Shown: one piece after another, positions 9,101 to 17,292 of the stretch
How positions within the stretch are numbered: the first letter of the stretch is position 1
Layout: each line of letters starts with the position of its first letter
Assembly (NCBI RefSeq): GCF_003347205.1
Contig: NZ_QQBJ01000005.1
Location: 310,001 to 374,000, forward strand
Direction: 5' to 3'
Source: Mycolicibacterium moriokaense
GTDB lineage: Bacteria; Actinomycetota; Actinomycetes; Mycobacteriales; Mycobacteriaceae
Length of the DNA stretch: 64,000 bases
The notes under the pieces: model-generated
The model's database searches: none
What the model was told of the DNA's origin: nothing
Seen by the model: only the letters and a program-made list of their open reading frames with translations
Position numbers and translations under genes: made by a program

Positions 9101-9498
9101 TCGTGGAAGTCGTTGCGGGCTATCGCTTCCCGGCCGGCTTCCAACAGCCGTTCGAAGCGGGCCGCGTCGACCTGGTCGGCATCGACGAACATGCCGTAGC
9201 CGGCCTGGCGGGTGACAAGGGCGTCGTCGGCGCCGATTCCAGCCAGCTGACGCCGCACGTGCGAGACGTGGGTTCGCAGCGTGACGTCCGCACTTGCCGG
9301 CGGCCGGCCCTGCCACAGCGCATCGGCGATGCGGGTCGCCGGGATGCAGCGGTTGACGTTGATCAGCAGCAGCGCAAGCAGTTCTCGCTGCTTGCGCCCG
9401 CTGAGCTCAAGCTGCTGTCCGCCTTCGACTCCGGCGGCCAACGGACCCAGGATGCCGAACCACGGTTTCCCGGCCCCGGCTCCCACGCCGAGTTCCAC
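6178..9498 (-). CDS. BTAD (SARP-type) DNA-binding STAND ATPase regulator
   Basis: This 1106-aa regulator starts with an OmpR-type winged helix (about residues 25-105), followed by a bacterial transcriptional activator domain (BTAD, about 110-260, ending DDLGVDPTRELRDLE, typical of SARPs). A MalT-like ATPase domain follows, with Walker A GPAGFGKT at about 316-323 and the Walker B-like VIMIDDWHRID, then a long TPR-like helical tail. There is no C-terminal LuxR helix-turn-helix. The layout matches AfsR-like and AraC-independent STAND activators of actinobacteria. The start is GTG with TACGCT 6 nt upstream, so the mRNA is probably leaderless. It lies 74 bp downstream of the DUF3556 gene. Targets unknown. 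Confidence 0.88.
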   Translation of the reverse strand: MELGVGAGAGKPWFGILGPLAAGVEGGQQLELSGRKQRELLALLLINVNRCIPATRIADALWQGRPPASADVTLRTHVSHVRRQLAGIGADDALVTRQAGYGMFVDADQVDAARFERLLEAGREAIARNDFHDASQILQEALGMWRGSVLDDLGPPDFAETEAARLEELRLTALGHRIDADLELGRHQAVIAELERLVLAHPFREGLHSQLMLALYRSGRQADALAVSASLRERLADDLGVDPTRELRDLETAILRHDPALLVSRRAADGPTVPSVPPGASTKYHPPTTARTLVDRARLIDRLRAGGSRRLLVVHGPAGFGKTTLAAQWRESLLTDGVTVAWMTIDTDDNNAIWFLAHLVDAVRSVRPAMAAGLRQALESRGEGAVRYVLNSLINEIDSAPARLVIMIDDWHRIDNAATIDALGYLLDNAGHRLQVVVTSRTRAGLPLGRLRVRDELVEIDGAALRFDVPESRAFLVDVGGLALDDDEVAHLERTTDGWVAALQLASLSLRDCDDPAAMISRMSGRHHAIGEYLADNVLDMLDDRMFDFLMATSLTERINGDLACALAGVGNGQALLEEVEFRDLFLRRLDEEREWFRYHHLFAQFLQRRLARDQPARIKELHATASRWFAEHHMLREAVDHALAAGEEERATTLAERLGGELVELSQMSTVLAVIAKLPPHIVTASARLQLTIVWANVLLQRPAEAQAAMASFETALRERPEGATERKAMRIEADVIRAVVECHADRTAGVGELVEECLSAPELLMPRVVAAAADVASFLDIYRFDFDSVRTRQSWARAYHLNSVGPFTLVYGHCLVAIAAMEELEVAEAEERLRDALRAARQSGDTHSHPTRLACGLLGELLYERGDVAEADRLLDESYLLGAEGGVVEMMIARYVIGARIKAVLGDRAAAAERLADGARVAATLGLPRLRAHIDNERARLELPSGDKPAALGDRDGLPAGGLGEITAQLRDETAIRRLLEQRPDRALAQARVWAQRLERQRRPRALLQANRLLVAALNAAGSRDEAKQVLAGIAAQCAERGMVRYLLDGGPRVVALLEEMRDDLRNGRWQPMWAPCPVAFLDAVLEEPARMLGPDAPEPVSPA

Positions 9499-9504
9499 AA
9501 GATC

Positions 9505-9510
9505 AGCGTA
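9505..9510 (-). promoter_or_regulatory. -10 box of the BTAD regulator (leaderless)
   Basis: TACGCT on the minus strand ends 6 nt before the GTG start at 9498, the spacing of mycobacterial leaderless promoters. Confidence 0.45.
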
Positions 9511-9572
9511 TGCGGGCCGACGGCCCTACGGGATTGCTTCGACAGGTCTGCGTCCGGCATCACACTGCATGC

Positions 9573-11363
9573 TCACGCCATCGCCCCCGAGCGGTCGCCC
9601 GGCGGCGTGCCGGGGCGAGACCAGGTGACGGTCAGCGGGATCGGGCCATTGGGCAGCCACGGTTGTTCGGCCACCGCGTCCTCGACCTTCCAGGTACCGC
9701 GCTCGATCACGCCGAGAGCCGCGTCGATCACCTTGTACTGCTGGGTCCTGCGATGGATCGGCTGCGACTCGACCCACACCACGATGAGCTCGCCGGGTTC
9801 GAACTGTGCCTCGTCCTGGACGGCTTCGATCAGGTCTTCGTTGTGCAGGTGGCCGTCGCCGAAGTTGAACCCTATCAACGTGTTACACACCACCTCGCCC
9901 TCGCGCACCGACCTGCTGTCGATGTCGGGGAGGTTCTTCAGCAGCACGGAGAACAGCCCGCGGCCCTGGCTGTGCATGGCGCGCCAGCCGATGATCTGCT
10001 GCGCGAAGATCTCCGCCACCAAAGGGTCGTAGCCGAAGTCGATCAACTGGTCGACCTGGTTGCCCGCCGACCGGGTCACCCGGTTCAGCTTCTGCTCCGC
10101 CCCCGGGGCGAAGGCCCAGGTGGCCGACGCCCAATTGCCCGCGTACTGGCGCATGGCCGGCAGGAAGGACACCAGGTCGGGGCGGATGTTGCCCAGCACC
10201 GGAGAGAAGCACAGCGCGGCGAAGATGAGAACGGTCACCCACGGCGACGACATGTCCCAGATCGCGTAGCCGTGCCAGTTCGGGAAACCCCAGAACAAGA
10301 AGATGACCGCGTAACCGAACAAGGCGTTCCATTCCACCGGAACCGCAAGCGGGAACGTCGAAATGATGAACAGATGGAACGACACCATGATGGCGATGGC
10401 GATCAGCGTCAGCCACGGCCACGGCGAGAACAGCAGCGTCAGCGGCGCGATGATCTCGACGACGGTGCCGGGCCCGTGGGCCATGAAGGTGGCCAGATGT
10501 GACGGCAGCAGGTTGTCCGGGTGGTCGCGATAGTGCGCCCGCTTCAGCCATTTCAGCGGCATCGACGGGCTGTTGCTGACCATCGGGGGAATGACGTGGG
10601 TGAAGTGCAGCCCGAATTTGGAGATCCCGGCCCAGAACCACACCGTGAAGATCAGCAGTTTGCCCGCGATGATCATGTCGGTGAACGGCAACACCGCGAA
10701 GAAGATCAAGGCGGGAAGGTACTGCTCACCACGGGCGGCAAGGAAGATGGTCTTGTCCCGCAAGCCGAGCAGCACCAGCAGCACAATGGGTGCGACAAGA
10801 AGCGCTGGGTTCACCAGGCCGGAGGTGTTGTCGGGCACCGCCGCCGACAGTGACTCGCTGTGCACGCCGGAAACCAGCAGCGGCACAACGAGGCTGACGA
10901 TCAGCGCGAGATACAGGACGATGTCGAACCATGTCCTGCGGTTGCCGGCGGTGAACGGCACCGCCCGCCATGGCCGCAGTCGAATGGTGTTGAGCTTGGC
11001 CCAGAATCGGTAGCCCCCGGTCATCGGCTTGGTCTTGCCGGCCAGCGGCCCCCACGATCCGGCGAGTCCGAGGGCCTCCAGCAGCACCGTCCACAGGATC
11101 GCCTTCTGGTAGACGATCGGCTGGTCCCACCACTGCGACACGTGCCAGAACGCGGGCAGGTTGGAAGTGGCGGTCGCGATCGCGATGCCGGCGATCGCGT
11201 AGAAGACCACGAGCTTGGCGATGTAGAGCAGGTGGATCATCCGCGGCACGCCGTAGCCGTAGTCGACCCACTTGAGCACCAGGATCTTGATCCTGTCGCG
11301 CAGGGGCAGTGCCACGAACGCTTCGTGATCGACCGCAGGCAGATTCGGCGTCAGGAAACCCAT
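9573..11363 (-). CDS. DUF3556 multi-spanning membrane protein
   Basis: A 596-aa integral membrane protein with about eight to ten hydrophobic segments between residues 45 and 420, then a soluble C-terminal domain of about 170 residues. I recognise it as a mycobacterial DUF3556 protein (start MGFLTPNLPAVD, internal WFWAGISKFGLHFTHV). Its function is unknown; the fold of the membrane part recalls HTTM/vitamin-K-carboxylase-like proteins, a weak resemblance. The ATG follows a GAGGAG ribosome site. It is divergent from the CYP138-like operon, so the repeat-rich promoter region at 11480-11520 could influence both. Confidence 0.82.
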   Translation of the reverse strand: MGFLTPNLPAVDHEAFVALPLRDRIKILVLKWVDYGYGVPRMIHLLYIAKLVVFYAIAGIAIATATSNLPAFWHVSQWWDQPIVYQKAILWTVLLEALGLAGSWGPLAGKTKPMTGGYRFWAKLNTIRLRPWRAVPFTAGNRRTWFDIVLYLALIVSLVVPLLVSGVHSESLSAAVPDNTSGLVNPALLVAPIVLLVLLGLRDKTIFLAARGEQYLPALIFFAVLPFTDMIIAGKLLIFTVWFWAGISKFGLHFTHVIPPMVSNSPSMPLKWLKRAHYRDHPDNLLPSHLATFMAHGPGTVVEIIAPLTLLFSPWPWLTLIAIAIMVSFHLFIISTFPLAVPVEWNALFGYAVIFLFWGFPNWHGYAIWDMSSPWVTVLIFAALCFSPVLGNIRPDLVSFLPAMRQYAGNWASATWAFAPGAEQKLNRVTRSAGNQVDQLIDFGYDPLVAEIFAQQIIGWRAMHSQGRGLFSVLLKNLPDIDSRSVREGEVVCNTLIGFNFGDGHLHNEDLIEAVQDEAQFEPGELIVVWVESQPIHRRTQQYKVIDAALGVIERGTWKVEDAVAEQPWLPNGPIPLTVTWSRPGTPPGDRSGAMA

Positions 11364-11481
11364 CGGTGCTCCTCGTGAAGGCGATGCTCAAGATTAGGTC
11401 GCCCGAAGGTGTCTGTGGCCGACTTCCGGCACCGCTTTCGCCCGGTGTTATTGCACATCTGTACAAGGGGGTTGTCGCGGC

Positions 11482-11520
11482 CGGTACGGTCGCGTACCGT
11501 TACCGGTACCTTGGAGTACC
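11482..11520. promoter_or_regulatory. Cluster of GTAC half-sites, probable operator of the P450 operon
   Basis: Four GTAC cores start at 11484, 11494, 11506 and 11516, about one helical turn apart. The first two form a perfect inverted repeat (CGGTACG, 4 nt, CGTACCG; 11482-11499) and the last two a second one (GGTAC, 6 nt, GTACC; 11506 region to 11520). The array lies 17 bp upstream of the P450 start. A TetR-type regulator is the likely binder; none is encoded next to it. Confidence 0.6.
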
Positions 11521-11536
11521 ACGACGAAGGGGCGAC

Positions 11537-12895
11537 ATGGGAGAGGCCACGACCGACCCGGTTCGGTTGCCGCCGGGGCCACGCATACCGAAGGCCCTGA
11601 TGGGCATCGCGTTCTTCACCGCACGCCACCGTGCGGTGGCCGCGATCGGGCGGCGATACGGCGGCGCGTTCACCATGAACCTGCCGATCTTCGGCGAAAC
11701 CGTGGTGATCGGCGACCAGTCGCTGATCAAGGACCTCTTCACCACCAACAGCAATCTCGTGGGCCGGGCGTCCAACCTCGGCACCGTGCTCGGGCCCGGC
11801 TCCACCTTCAGCCTGGACGGCGATGAGCACAAGGAGCGGCGCAAGCTGCTCGTGCCCCCGTTTCACGGCAAGCGGATGGCGGGCTACGAGGCGATCGTCG
11901 AAGAAGAGGTGAGGCGCGAGATCGCCGGCTGGCCCGAAGGCCGGGAGTTCGAAACCCTGCCGTCGATGATGCGCATCACCCTCAACGCCATCCTGCGCAC
12001 CGTGTTCGGCGCCCAGGGCAGCGCGTTCGATGAGCTGCGGGAGCTGTTCCCGCCGATGATCCCGCTGGCTTCCCGAATGGCGGTGATGCCCGCGGCTTTC
12101 CGGCGTGACCTGGGGCCGTGGAGTCCCTGGGGGCGGGTGCAGCGGTATCGCAGCCGCTACAACCAGATCGTCGCCGAGCTGATCGCCGAGGCGCGACGCG
12201 ATCCCGCCTTCTCCGAACGCACCGATGTGCTCGCCCTGATGCTGGCGGCGCGCTACGACGACGGCTCGCCGATCTCCGACGACCACATCGCCGACGAGTT
12301 GCTGACCCTGCTGTCGGCGGGCCATGAGACCACGGCGACGACGCTGGCATGGGCCGTCGAGCGGCTGCGGCGGCACCCCAGGCTGCTCAACCGGCTCACG
12401 GCCGAGGTGGATGCGGGCGGCTCGCAGCTGCTGCAGGCCACCGTCTGGGAGGTCCAGCGCAGCCGACCGGTGGTGGAGGCCACCATCAGGGTGACGCGCG
12501 ACCGAATCCGGCTGGGCGAATGGGTGATTCCGAAAGATCACGCGGTCATCGCCAGCATCACGATGTCGCACTCGTCGGAGCGGAACTTCACCGAGCCGAA
12601 CGTGTTCAACCCGGATCGCTTCCTCGGCGGCAACCCGGACACCCATACCTGGATCCCCTACGGTGGAGGCATCCGCCGATGCATCGGCGCCGCCTTCGCC
12701 AACATGGAGATGACCGTGACGCTGCGCACGCTGCTGCGCGAATTCGAGTTCGGCACAACATATGCCGCGGGCGAGCGGGTCCATTCCCGCGGCGTGGCCA
12801 CCGCACCCGCACGCGGCGGGCGTGCCGTGGTCTACCGGCGAAAGGTGGGATCGAGATCAACGACTCCGAGCGGCTCCGAGAGGGTGTCGGCATGA
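11537..12895 (+). CDS. Cytochrome P450, CYP138-like
   Basis: A 452-aa P450 with the I-helix oxygen-binding motif AGHETT, the K-helix ExxR (EVQR) and the heme loop YGGGIRRCIGAAFANMEM, with the cysteine near residue 382. From memory the sequence is close to M. tuberculosis CYP138 (Rv0136): shared stretches include RRKLLVPPFHGK, SMMRITLNAILR and the start LPPGPR. The substrate is unknown. The ATG at 11537 follows AAGGGG; frames open further upstream but cross the operator. The gene overlaps the next by ATGA and begins an operon of four redox/hydrolase genes running to 15696, which suggests stepwise oxidation of one lipid or xenobiotic. Confidence 0.9.
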   Translation: MGEATTDPVRLPPGPRIPKALMGIAFFTARHRAVAAIGRRYGGAFTMNLPIFGETVVIGDQSLIKDLFTTNSNLVGRASNLGTVLGPGSTFSLDGDEHKERRKLLVPPFHGKRMAGYEAIVEEEVRREIAGWPEGREFETLPSMMRITLNAILRTVFGAQGSAFDELRELFPPMIPLASRMAVMPAAFRRDLGPWSPWGRVQRYRSRYNQIVAELIAEARRDPAFSERTDVLALMLAARYDDGSPISDDHIADELLTLLSAGHETTATTLAWAVERLRRHPRLLNRLTAEVDAGGSQLLQATVWEVQRSRPVVEATIRVTRDRIRLGEWVIPKDHAVIASITMSHSSERNFTEPNVFNPDRFLGGNPDTHTWIPYGGGIRRCIGAAFANMEMTVTLRTLLREFEFGTTYAAGERVHSRGVATAPARGGRAVVYRRKVGSRSTTPSGSERVSA

Positions 12896-13818
12896 ATTCC
12901 GAGCAGTCCGAGCAGGTGATCGTCGACGTCGGGCGCGGCATCGAACTGTGCTACGAACAGATCGGCGACGAGAACGACCCGCCGATCGTGCTCGTCGGCG
13001 GCCTCGGGCAACAGTTGCACGGCTCATGGCCGACCGACTTCGCCGCGGCCCTGGCCGCGCGCGGGTACCGGGTGACGCGGTTCGACAACCGCGACGTCGG
13101 GCGGTCGACGCACATGGGCTTCCCGCCGCCCAAGGCCCTGGCCATCCTGCGCGGCGGCAGTCATCCGCGGCAGTACCACCTCGGCGACATGGCCCGCGAC
13201 ACCGTCGGCCTGCTCGACGTCCTCGGCTATCAGGACGTCCACCTCGCGGGTATCTCGATGGGCGGGATGATCGCCCAGACCGTCACCGCGCACTACCCGG
13301 GCCGGGTGCGCACGCTGACGTCGATCATGTCCAACACCGGCGCCGCGCGGATCGGCCGTCCGGCGATGTCGACGTGGTGGCGGCTGGCCACCTCGAAGCC
13401 GCCGCGCACCCGCCACGAGGCGATGGACCGCGACGCGGCGATCTTCCGGCACATCGGCTCGCACGGTTTCCCGTTCGACGAAGAGCGGATTCGGCAGCGC
13501 GCCGCGATCGGCTGGGACCGAGACCAGTCCAGCTCGGGCACGCCCCGCCAGCTTGCCGCGATCTTCCGCTCCGGTGACCGCACAGCGGAACTGCGCGACA
13601 TCGACGTGCCGACCCTGGTGATCCACGGTGACCGCGACCGCATGGTCCATCCGACCGGGGGCGCCGCCACCGCGCGTGCCATCCGCGGAGCCCGGCTGGA
13701 GACGATCACCGGAATGGGTCACGACCTCCCGGTGGGCGTGTGGGACCGGGTGCTGGACCTGATCACCGACCACGTCGCTTCGTCGCCCATCGACGACATC
13801 GAACTGAAGGAGAATTGA
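12892..13818 (+). CDS. Alpha/beta-fold hydrolase
   Basis: This 308-aa hydrolase has nucleophile elbow GISMGGM, acid residue in VIHGDRDRMVHP and histidine in GMGHDLP, a complete catalytic triad. The N-terminal VLVGGLGQQ oxyanion region and the FDNRDVGRS motif are typical of the epoxide-hydrolase/esterase branch. It overlaps the P450 gene by ATGA and the SDR gene by TGATG, so it is translationally coupled to both. It probably hydrolyses an ester or lactone intermediate of the same pathway; the substrate is not known. Confidence 0.9.
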   Translation: MNSEQSEQVIVDVGRGIELCYEQIGDENDPPIVLVGGLGQQLHGSWPTDFAAALAARGYRVTRFDNRDVGRSTHMGFPPPKALAILRGGSHPRQYHLGDMARDTVGLLDVLGYQDVHLAGISMGGMIAQTVTAHYPGRVRTLTSIMSNTGAARIGRPAMSTWWRLATSKPPRTRHEAMDRDAAIFRHIGSHGFPFDEERIRQRAAIGWDRDQSSSGTPRQLAAIFRSGDRTAELRDIDVPTLVIHGDRDRMVHPTGGAATARAIRGARLETITGMGHDLPVGVWDRVLDLITDHVASSPIDDIELKEN

Positions 13819-14684
13819 TGCCAAAGTCCACGCGCCGCAGGATCACCGGCCGCACCGTCGTCATCTCGGGTGCGGCGTCGGGCATCGGTCGCGGCCTCGC
13901 GCAACGCCTTTCGTCGCACGGCTGCCCGGTGGCCCTCGCCGACATCGACGAGCTCGGTCTCAAGGAGACCGAGTCCGGCCTGTCCGGCCCGAGCCTGACG
14001 CGCGTGCTCGACGTCCGCGATGCCGAAGCCCAGCGCGACTTCGCCGGCGAGGTGGCCGACTGGGCACCCGCGCCGCTGGGTGCTGTCTTCAACAACGCGG
14101 GCGTCGCCGTCGGTTCCAGTGTGCTCGATGCCGTCCCCGACGACGACAACTGGCTGTGGGACATCAACTTTCACGGTGTCGTCAACGGAACCCGGGCGTT
14201 TCTGCCGATCCTGGTGGAGCAGGACTCCGGTGCGATCGTGAACACCTCGAGTGTGTTCGGCCTCGCCGGCATGCCCAACCAGAGTGCCTACTGCGCAGCG
14301 AAATTCGCGGTCCGCGGGTTCACTGACTCATTGCGTCAAGAGCTGCGCGGCACCGGCGTCGCAGCGATCAACGTGCACCCGGGCGGGATCAACACCAACA
14401 TCGTGCGCAACGCGCGGTTCCGCAAGGACCCCGACGGCCTGGGCCGCACTCACGAGCAGATGGTGGCCGAGTTCGCCGCGATCACCATGACCGAGCCCGA
14501 CAAGGCCGCCGAGATCATCCACCGCGGTGTCGAGCAGGGCAAGGCGCGGATCCTGGTGGGCCCCGACGCCTACGTCTTCGACATCCTGTCTCGGGTCACC
14601 CCCACCCACTACTTCGACGTGCTCACTGTGTTAGCGGGCCGCCTCAGGAACCGCGCACGCCAGTCTGCGCCCGCTACGGTCTGA
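13818..14684 (+). CDS. SDR-family NAD(P)-dependent oxidoreductase
   Basis: A 288-aa classical short-chain dehydrogenase/reductase: cofactor loop SGAASGIG near the N-terminus, NNAG, and catalytic Ser in NTSSVFG with Tyr/Lys in SAYCAAK. Acidic residues after the second strand (LADIDE) favour NAD(H). The ATG overlaps the hydrolase stop (TGATG) and has AAGGAG as ribosome site. It probably interconverts an alcohol and ketone made by the P450 and hydrolase of the same operon. Confidence 0.9.
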   Translation: MPKSTRRRITGRTVVISGAASGIGRGLAQRLSSHGCPVALADIDELGLKETESGLSGPSLTRVLDVRDAEAQRDFAGEVADWAPAPLGAVFNNAGVAVGSSVLDAVPDDDNWLWDINFHGVVNGTRAFLPILVEQDSGAIVNTSSVFGLAGMPNQSAYCAAKFAVRGFTDSLRQELRGTGVAAINVHPGGINTNIVRNARFRKDPDGLGRTHEQMVAEFAAITMTEPDKAAEIIHRGVEQGKARILVGPDAYVFDILSRVTPTHYFDVLTVLAGRLRNRARQSAPATV

Positions 14685-14691
14685 TCCGCCG

Positions 14692-15696
14692 GTGCGCGCC
14701 GTCGTCATCACCAAGCACGGTGACCTCTCGGTCCTGCAAGCTCAGGAGCGGCCGGATCCGCCGCCGCCCTCGGCGGGCCAGGTGCGGATCGCAGTCCGTG
14801 CCGCGGGTGTGAACTTCGCCGATCACCTGGCCCGCGTCGGGCTGTATCCGGACGCGCCCAAGCCGCCCTGCGTCGTGGGATACGAGGTGTCGGGAATCAT
14901 CGAGGCCGTCGGCGACGGGGTGGACCAGGGCCGCATCGGTGAACGCGTCTTCGGCGGAACGAGGTTCGGCGGCTACGCCGAGATCGTCAACGTGGCGGCC
15001 GCTGACGCCATTCCGCTGCCTGAGTCGTTGAGCTTCGAGCAGGGCGCGGCGATACCGGTCAACTACGCCACCGCATGGGCGGCGCTGCACGGCTACGGGT
15101 CGCTGCGTGCCGGTGAACGCGTGCTGATCCACGCGGCGGCGGGCGGGGTCGGGATCGCGGCGATCCAGTTGGCCAAGGCGGCCGGTGCCGAGATCCACGG
15201 CACCGCGTCGCCGGGCAAGCACGCCCGGTTGACCGAGTTCGGTGTCGACCGCGCGATCGACTACCGCAGGGACGGATGGTGGAAGGGCTTGCCGCCCTAC
15301 GACATCGTGCTCGACGCGATGGGCGGAAAATCGCTTAAGCGTTCCTATGACCTGATCCGTCCAGGCGGCCGGATCATCGCCTACGGCTTCTCGGCCATGC
15401 AGCAGGGGGAGAAGCGCTCGTTGCGCACGGCGCTGCCGCAGCTGTTGCCCATGCTTCGGGGTTTCAACCTGGTCAAGCAGCTGTCCGACTCGAAGGCGGT
15501 GATCGGGCTGAACATGCTCAAGCTGTGGGACGACCGCGGCACGCTGGAGCCGTGGGTCGGCCCGCTGGCCACCGCGCTGGCCGACGGCGTCGCCGTCCCG
15601 GTCGTCCACGAGGCCGTGCCGTTCGCCAACGCTGCTGAGGCACACCGCATCCTGGCCGCCAGGGAGAACGTCGGCAAAGTGGTTCTGGTGCCCTAG
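14692..15696 (+). CDS. Zinc-free MDR, NADPH:quinone reductase-like oxidoreductase
   Basis: This 334-aa medium-chain reductase has the GroES-like N-terminal half (AAGVNFADHLARVG) and a Rossmann half with AAAGGVGIAAIQLAK. The zinc-ligand residues of alcohol dehydrogenases are absent, placing it with quinone oxidoreductases/enoyl reductases. The start is GTG, 8 bp after the SDR stop, so it is the last gene of the P450 operon. Its stop overlaps that of the convergent MBL-fold gene by 3 bp. A role in reducing a C=C bond of the pathway intermediate is inference. Confidence 0.88.
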   Translation: MRAVVITKHGDLSVLQAQERPDPPPPSAGQVRIAVRAAGVNFADHLARVGLYPDAPKPPCVVGYEVSGIIEAVGDGVDQGRIGERVFGGTRFGGYAEIVNVAAADAIPLPESLSFEQGAAIPVNYATAWAALHGYGSLRAGERVLIHAAAGGVGIAAIQLAKAAGAEIHGTASPGKHARLTEFGVDRAIDYRRDGWWKGLPPYDIVLDAMGGKSLKRSYDLIRPGGRIIAYGFSAMQQGEKRSLRTALPQLLPMLRGFNLVKQLSDSKAVIGLNMLKLWDDRGTLEPWVGPLATALADGVAVPVVHEAVPFANAAEAHRILAARENVGKVVLVP

Positions 15697-16493
15697 GGCG
15701 ACGACGAGTCTGCGGTGGCCTTGGCCCGCTCGAAGAGCTCCAGGTCGTGGGCGGGCACGATGATCAGGTCCGGCTCGGACTGACGGTAGAGCTCGGCGAG
15801 CCGAGCATGGTTGTCCCACATCTTCTTTCGATCGAACGCGACCATGGTCTCCATGGCCCACAGGGTCCGTGGCACATGGCTGCCCTCCAGGTAGCCGTAG
15901 TGGTAGAAGGCGTCACCGCAGTGCAGTATCCAGTGGTGGCCCGCGTCGACCGCGACGCACGTGTGCCCGCGGGTGTGGCCGGGCATCGACACCAGCACGA
16001 TGCCGGGCGCGACCTCGTGGAGTTCCTTGGCCGCCGAGAACCCGCGCCAGGACTCTCCGCGCGGGTCGTGCTCGACGATGTCGTGGTCCTTCACCCACAG
16101 CTGGCGGCCGTATCGGACGCGCTCGACGCGGGTGGGTGCGGAGAACGCCGCGACGGCTTCGGCCGACGTCACGTGGATGGTCGCCTGCGGGAAGTCGGCC
16201 GTCCCGCCGACGTGGTCGGTGTCGAGATGGGTGAGCACGATGTGGCGTACGTCGTCGCGGGAGAAGCCGAGCCGGTTCAGTTGGTTGACGGCGGCCTCGT
16301 CGGCTCGGAACTCGGGCCGGGTGAACAGCCGAACGGGGCCCACCCGGCCTTTCGGATCGGCGCAGTCGTCGACCCCGAAGCCCGCGTCGACGAGGACCAG
16401 GCCGTTGTCGGTCTCCAGCAGCAGGACGTGGCACACGCAGACGGGACCGCGGGGTGGGTGCATGGTGCCGCAGTTGAGGTGGTGGACCTTCAC
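15693..16493 (-). CDS. MBL-fold metallo-hydrolase
   Basis: A 266-aa metallo-beta-lactamase-fold enzyme with the metal motif LTHLDTDHVGG, a later H in MPGHTRGHT and D in HCGDAFYH, so a two-metal site is complete. It resembles quorum-quenching lactonase/glyoxalase-II-like hydrolases (N-terminal MKVHHLNCGTM is typical of the lactonase-like group). It is coupled by an ATGA overlap to the SnoaL-like gene upstream and convergent with the P450 operon. Substrate unknown; a lactone or thioester is plausible. Confidence 0.88.
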   Translation of the reverse strand: MKVHHLNCGTMHPPRGPVCVCHVLLLETDNGLVLVDAGFGVDDCADPKGRVGPVRLFTRPEFRADEAAVNQLNRLGFSRDDVRHIVLTHLDTDHVGGTADFPQATIHVTSAEAVAAFSAPTRVERVRYGRQLWVKDHDIVEHDPRGESWRGFSAAKELHEVAPGIVLVSMPGHTRGHTCVAVDAGHHWILHCGDAFYHYGYLEGSHVPRTLWAMETMVAFDRKKMWDNHARLAELYRQSEPDLIIVPAHDLELFERAKATADSSSP

Positions 16494-16978
16494 TGTGTGG
16501 ACCGCTCCCCGCCTGCGCCGAGGTCGCCCGCGAGGGCGAGGATTTCACCGCGGCCGATCTGGGTGACCAGGCTGGCGGAATCGAAGTAGACCCGTTCGTT
16601 GACGATCCGGTCGGGCTGCTCGCCGTCGAAGAAGAAGACCGCGATGATCGGCACGCGGAACGACTTGCCCGTCGGTGGCAGACCGTAGAACTCACCGAGA
16701 TTGGTTCCCAGCAAGTCGAATTCGACGATCACCGTGTCGTCGGTGAAGTGGTGGCGAACGTTGTCGTGACGCTGGTCCGGGAAGGCCGTCCTGGTCATCC
16801 GGTAGTAGCCCATCACCTCGTCGTCGCCGTCGAAGACCTGACCCGTCGGCATGATCTCGTAGCGCGGGTGCCCGTTGAATGTGGCCAGGGTGCGGTCGAA
16901 CTCCTGGGTCACCTCGGTGTCCATGTGTTCGCGGATGACCTCGAGGCGGCGACGCCGCAAATCGTCGTCGAGCATCAT
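16490..16978 (-). CDS. SnoaL/NTF2-like protein
   Basis: A 162-aa protein with an NTF2-like cone fold: N-terminal helices, MPTGQVFDGDDEVMGYYR, then the strands FHFTDDTVIVEFDLLGTN-like and FRVPIIAVFFFDG, ending IVNERVYFD. This is the ester-cyclase-type SnoaL pattern. Members act as cyclases, hydratases or binding proteins. It is first of a two-gene operon with the MBL-fold enzyme. The start is one of two adjacent ATG codons. Confidence 0.8.
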   Translation of the reverse strand: MMLDDDLRRRRLEVIREHMDTEVTQEFDRTLATFNGHPRYEIMPTGQVFDGDDEVMGYYRMTRTAFPDQRHDNVRHHFTDDTVIVEFDLLGTNLGEFYGLPPTGKSFRVPIIAVFFFDGEQPDRIVNERVYFDSASLVTQIGRGEILALAGDLGAGGERSTQ

Positions 16979-17022
16979 TCAACTGTAAGCCGACCGCGGC
17001 GCGGGTCAGAGCACCAATTCGG

Positions 17023-17292
17023 CTACAACCAGAGATACAGCCCGCACAGCACCGCCCAGATGGCCACGCAGTAGAACTCGAAGAGGGCCCGCAGCACGAG
17101 CGGGGCGTGGCGCAACTCCATGAAGTCCAGCCCCACCAGCCGGACCTTCAGCGAGGCGATCGCCAGCACCACCAGAACCACCATCGACCCGGTGCCGTGT
17201 TCGGCGCCGACCGCCCACGAGATGACCGTCGCGGCCACCAGCAGCAACCAGGAGAACCCGGCCCGGTTGCGCACCAGTTCCAGTACCTTCAT
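17023..17292 (-). CDS. Cytochrome c oxidase subunit IV-like small membrane protein (COX4_pro/NorF type)
   Basis: An 89-aa protein with three transmembrane segments (about residues 14-30, 35-55 and 65-88). The segment LKVRLVGLDFMELRHAP between helices 2 and 3 is typical of prokaryotic COX4/NorF-like subunits. The ATG overlaps the stop of the COX3-like gene (TGATG). No catalytic oxidase subunit I or II is encoded nearby, so it is an accessory subunit whose partner lies elsewhere or is absent. Confidence 0.82.
   Translation of the reverse strand: MKVLELVRNRAGFSWLLLVAATVISWAVGAEHGTGSMVVLVVLAIASLKVRLVGLDFMELRHAPLVLRALFEFYCVAIWAVLCGLYLWL

Noticed and set aside
7915-10032. 705-codon plus-strand open frame opposite the BTAD regulator
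   Set aside because: The opposite strand has clear winged-helix, BTAD and ATPase motifs; this frame crosses a gene boundary and has no motif.
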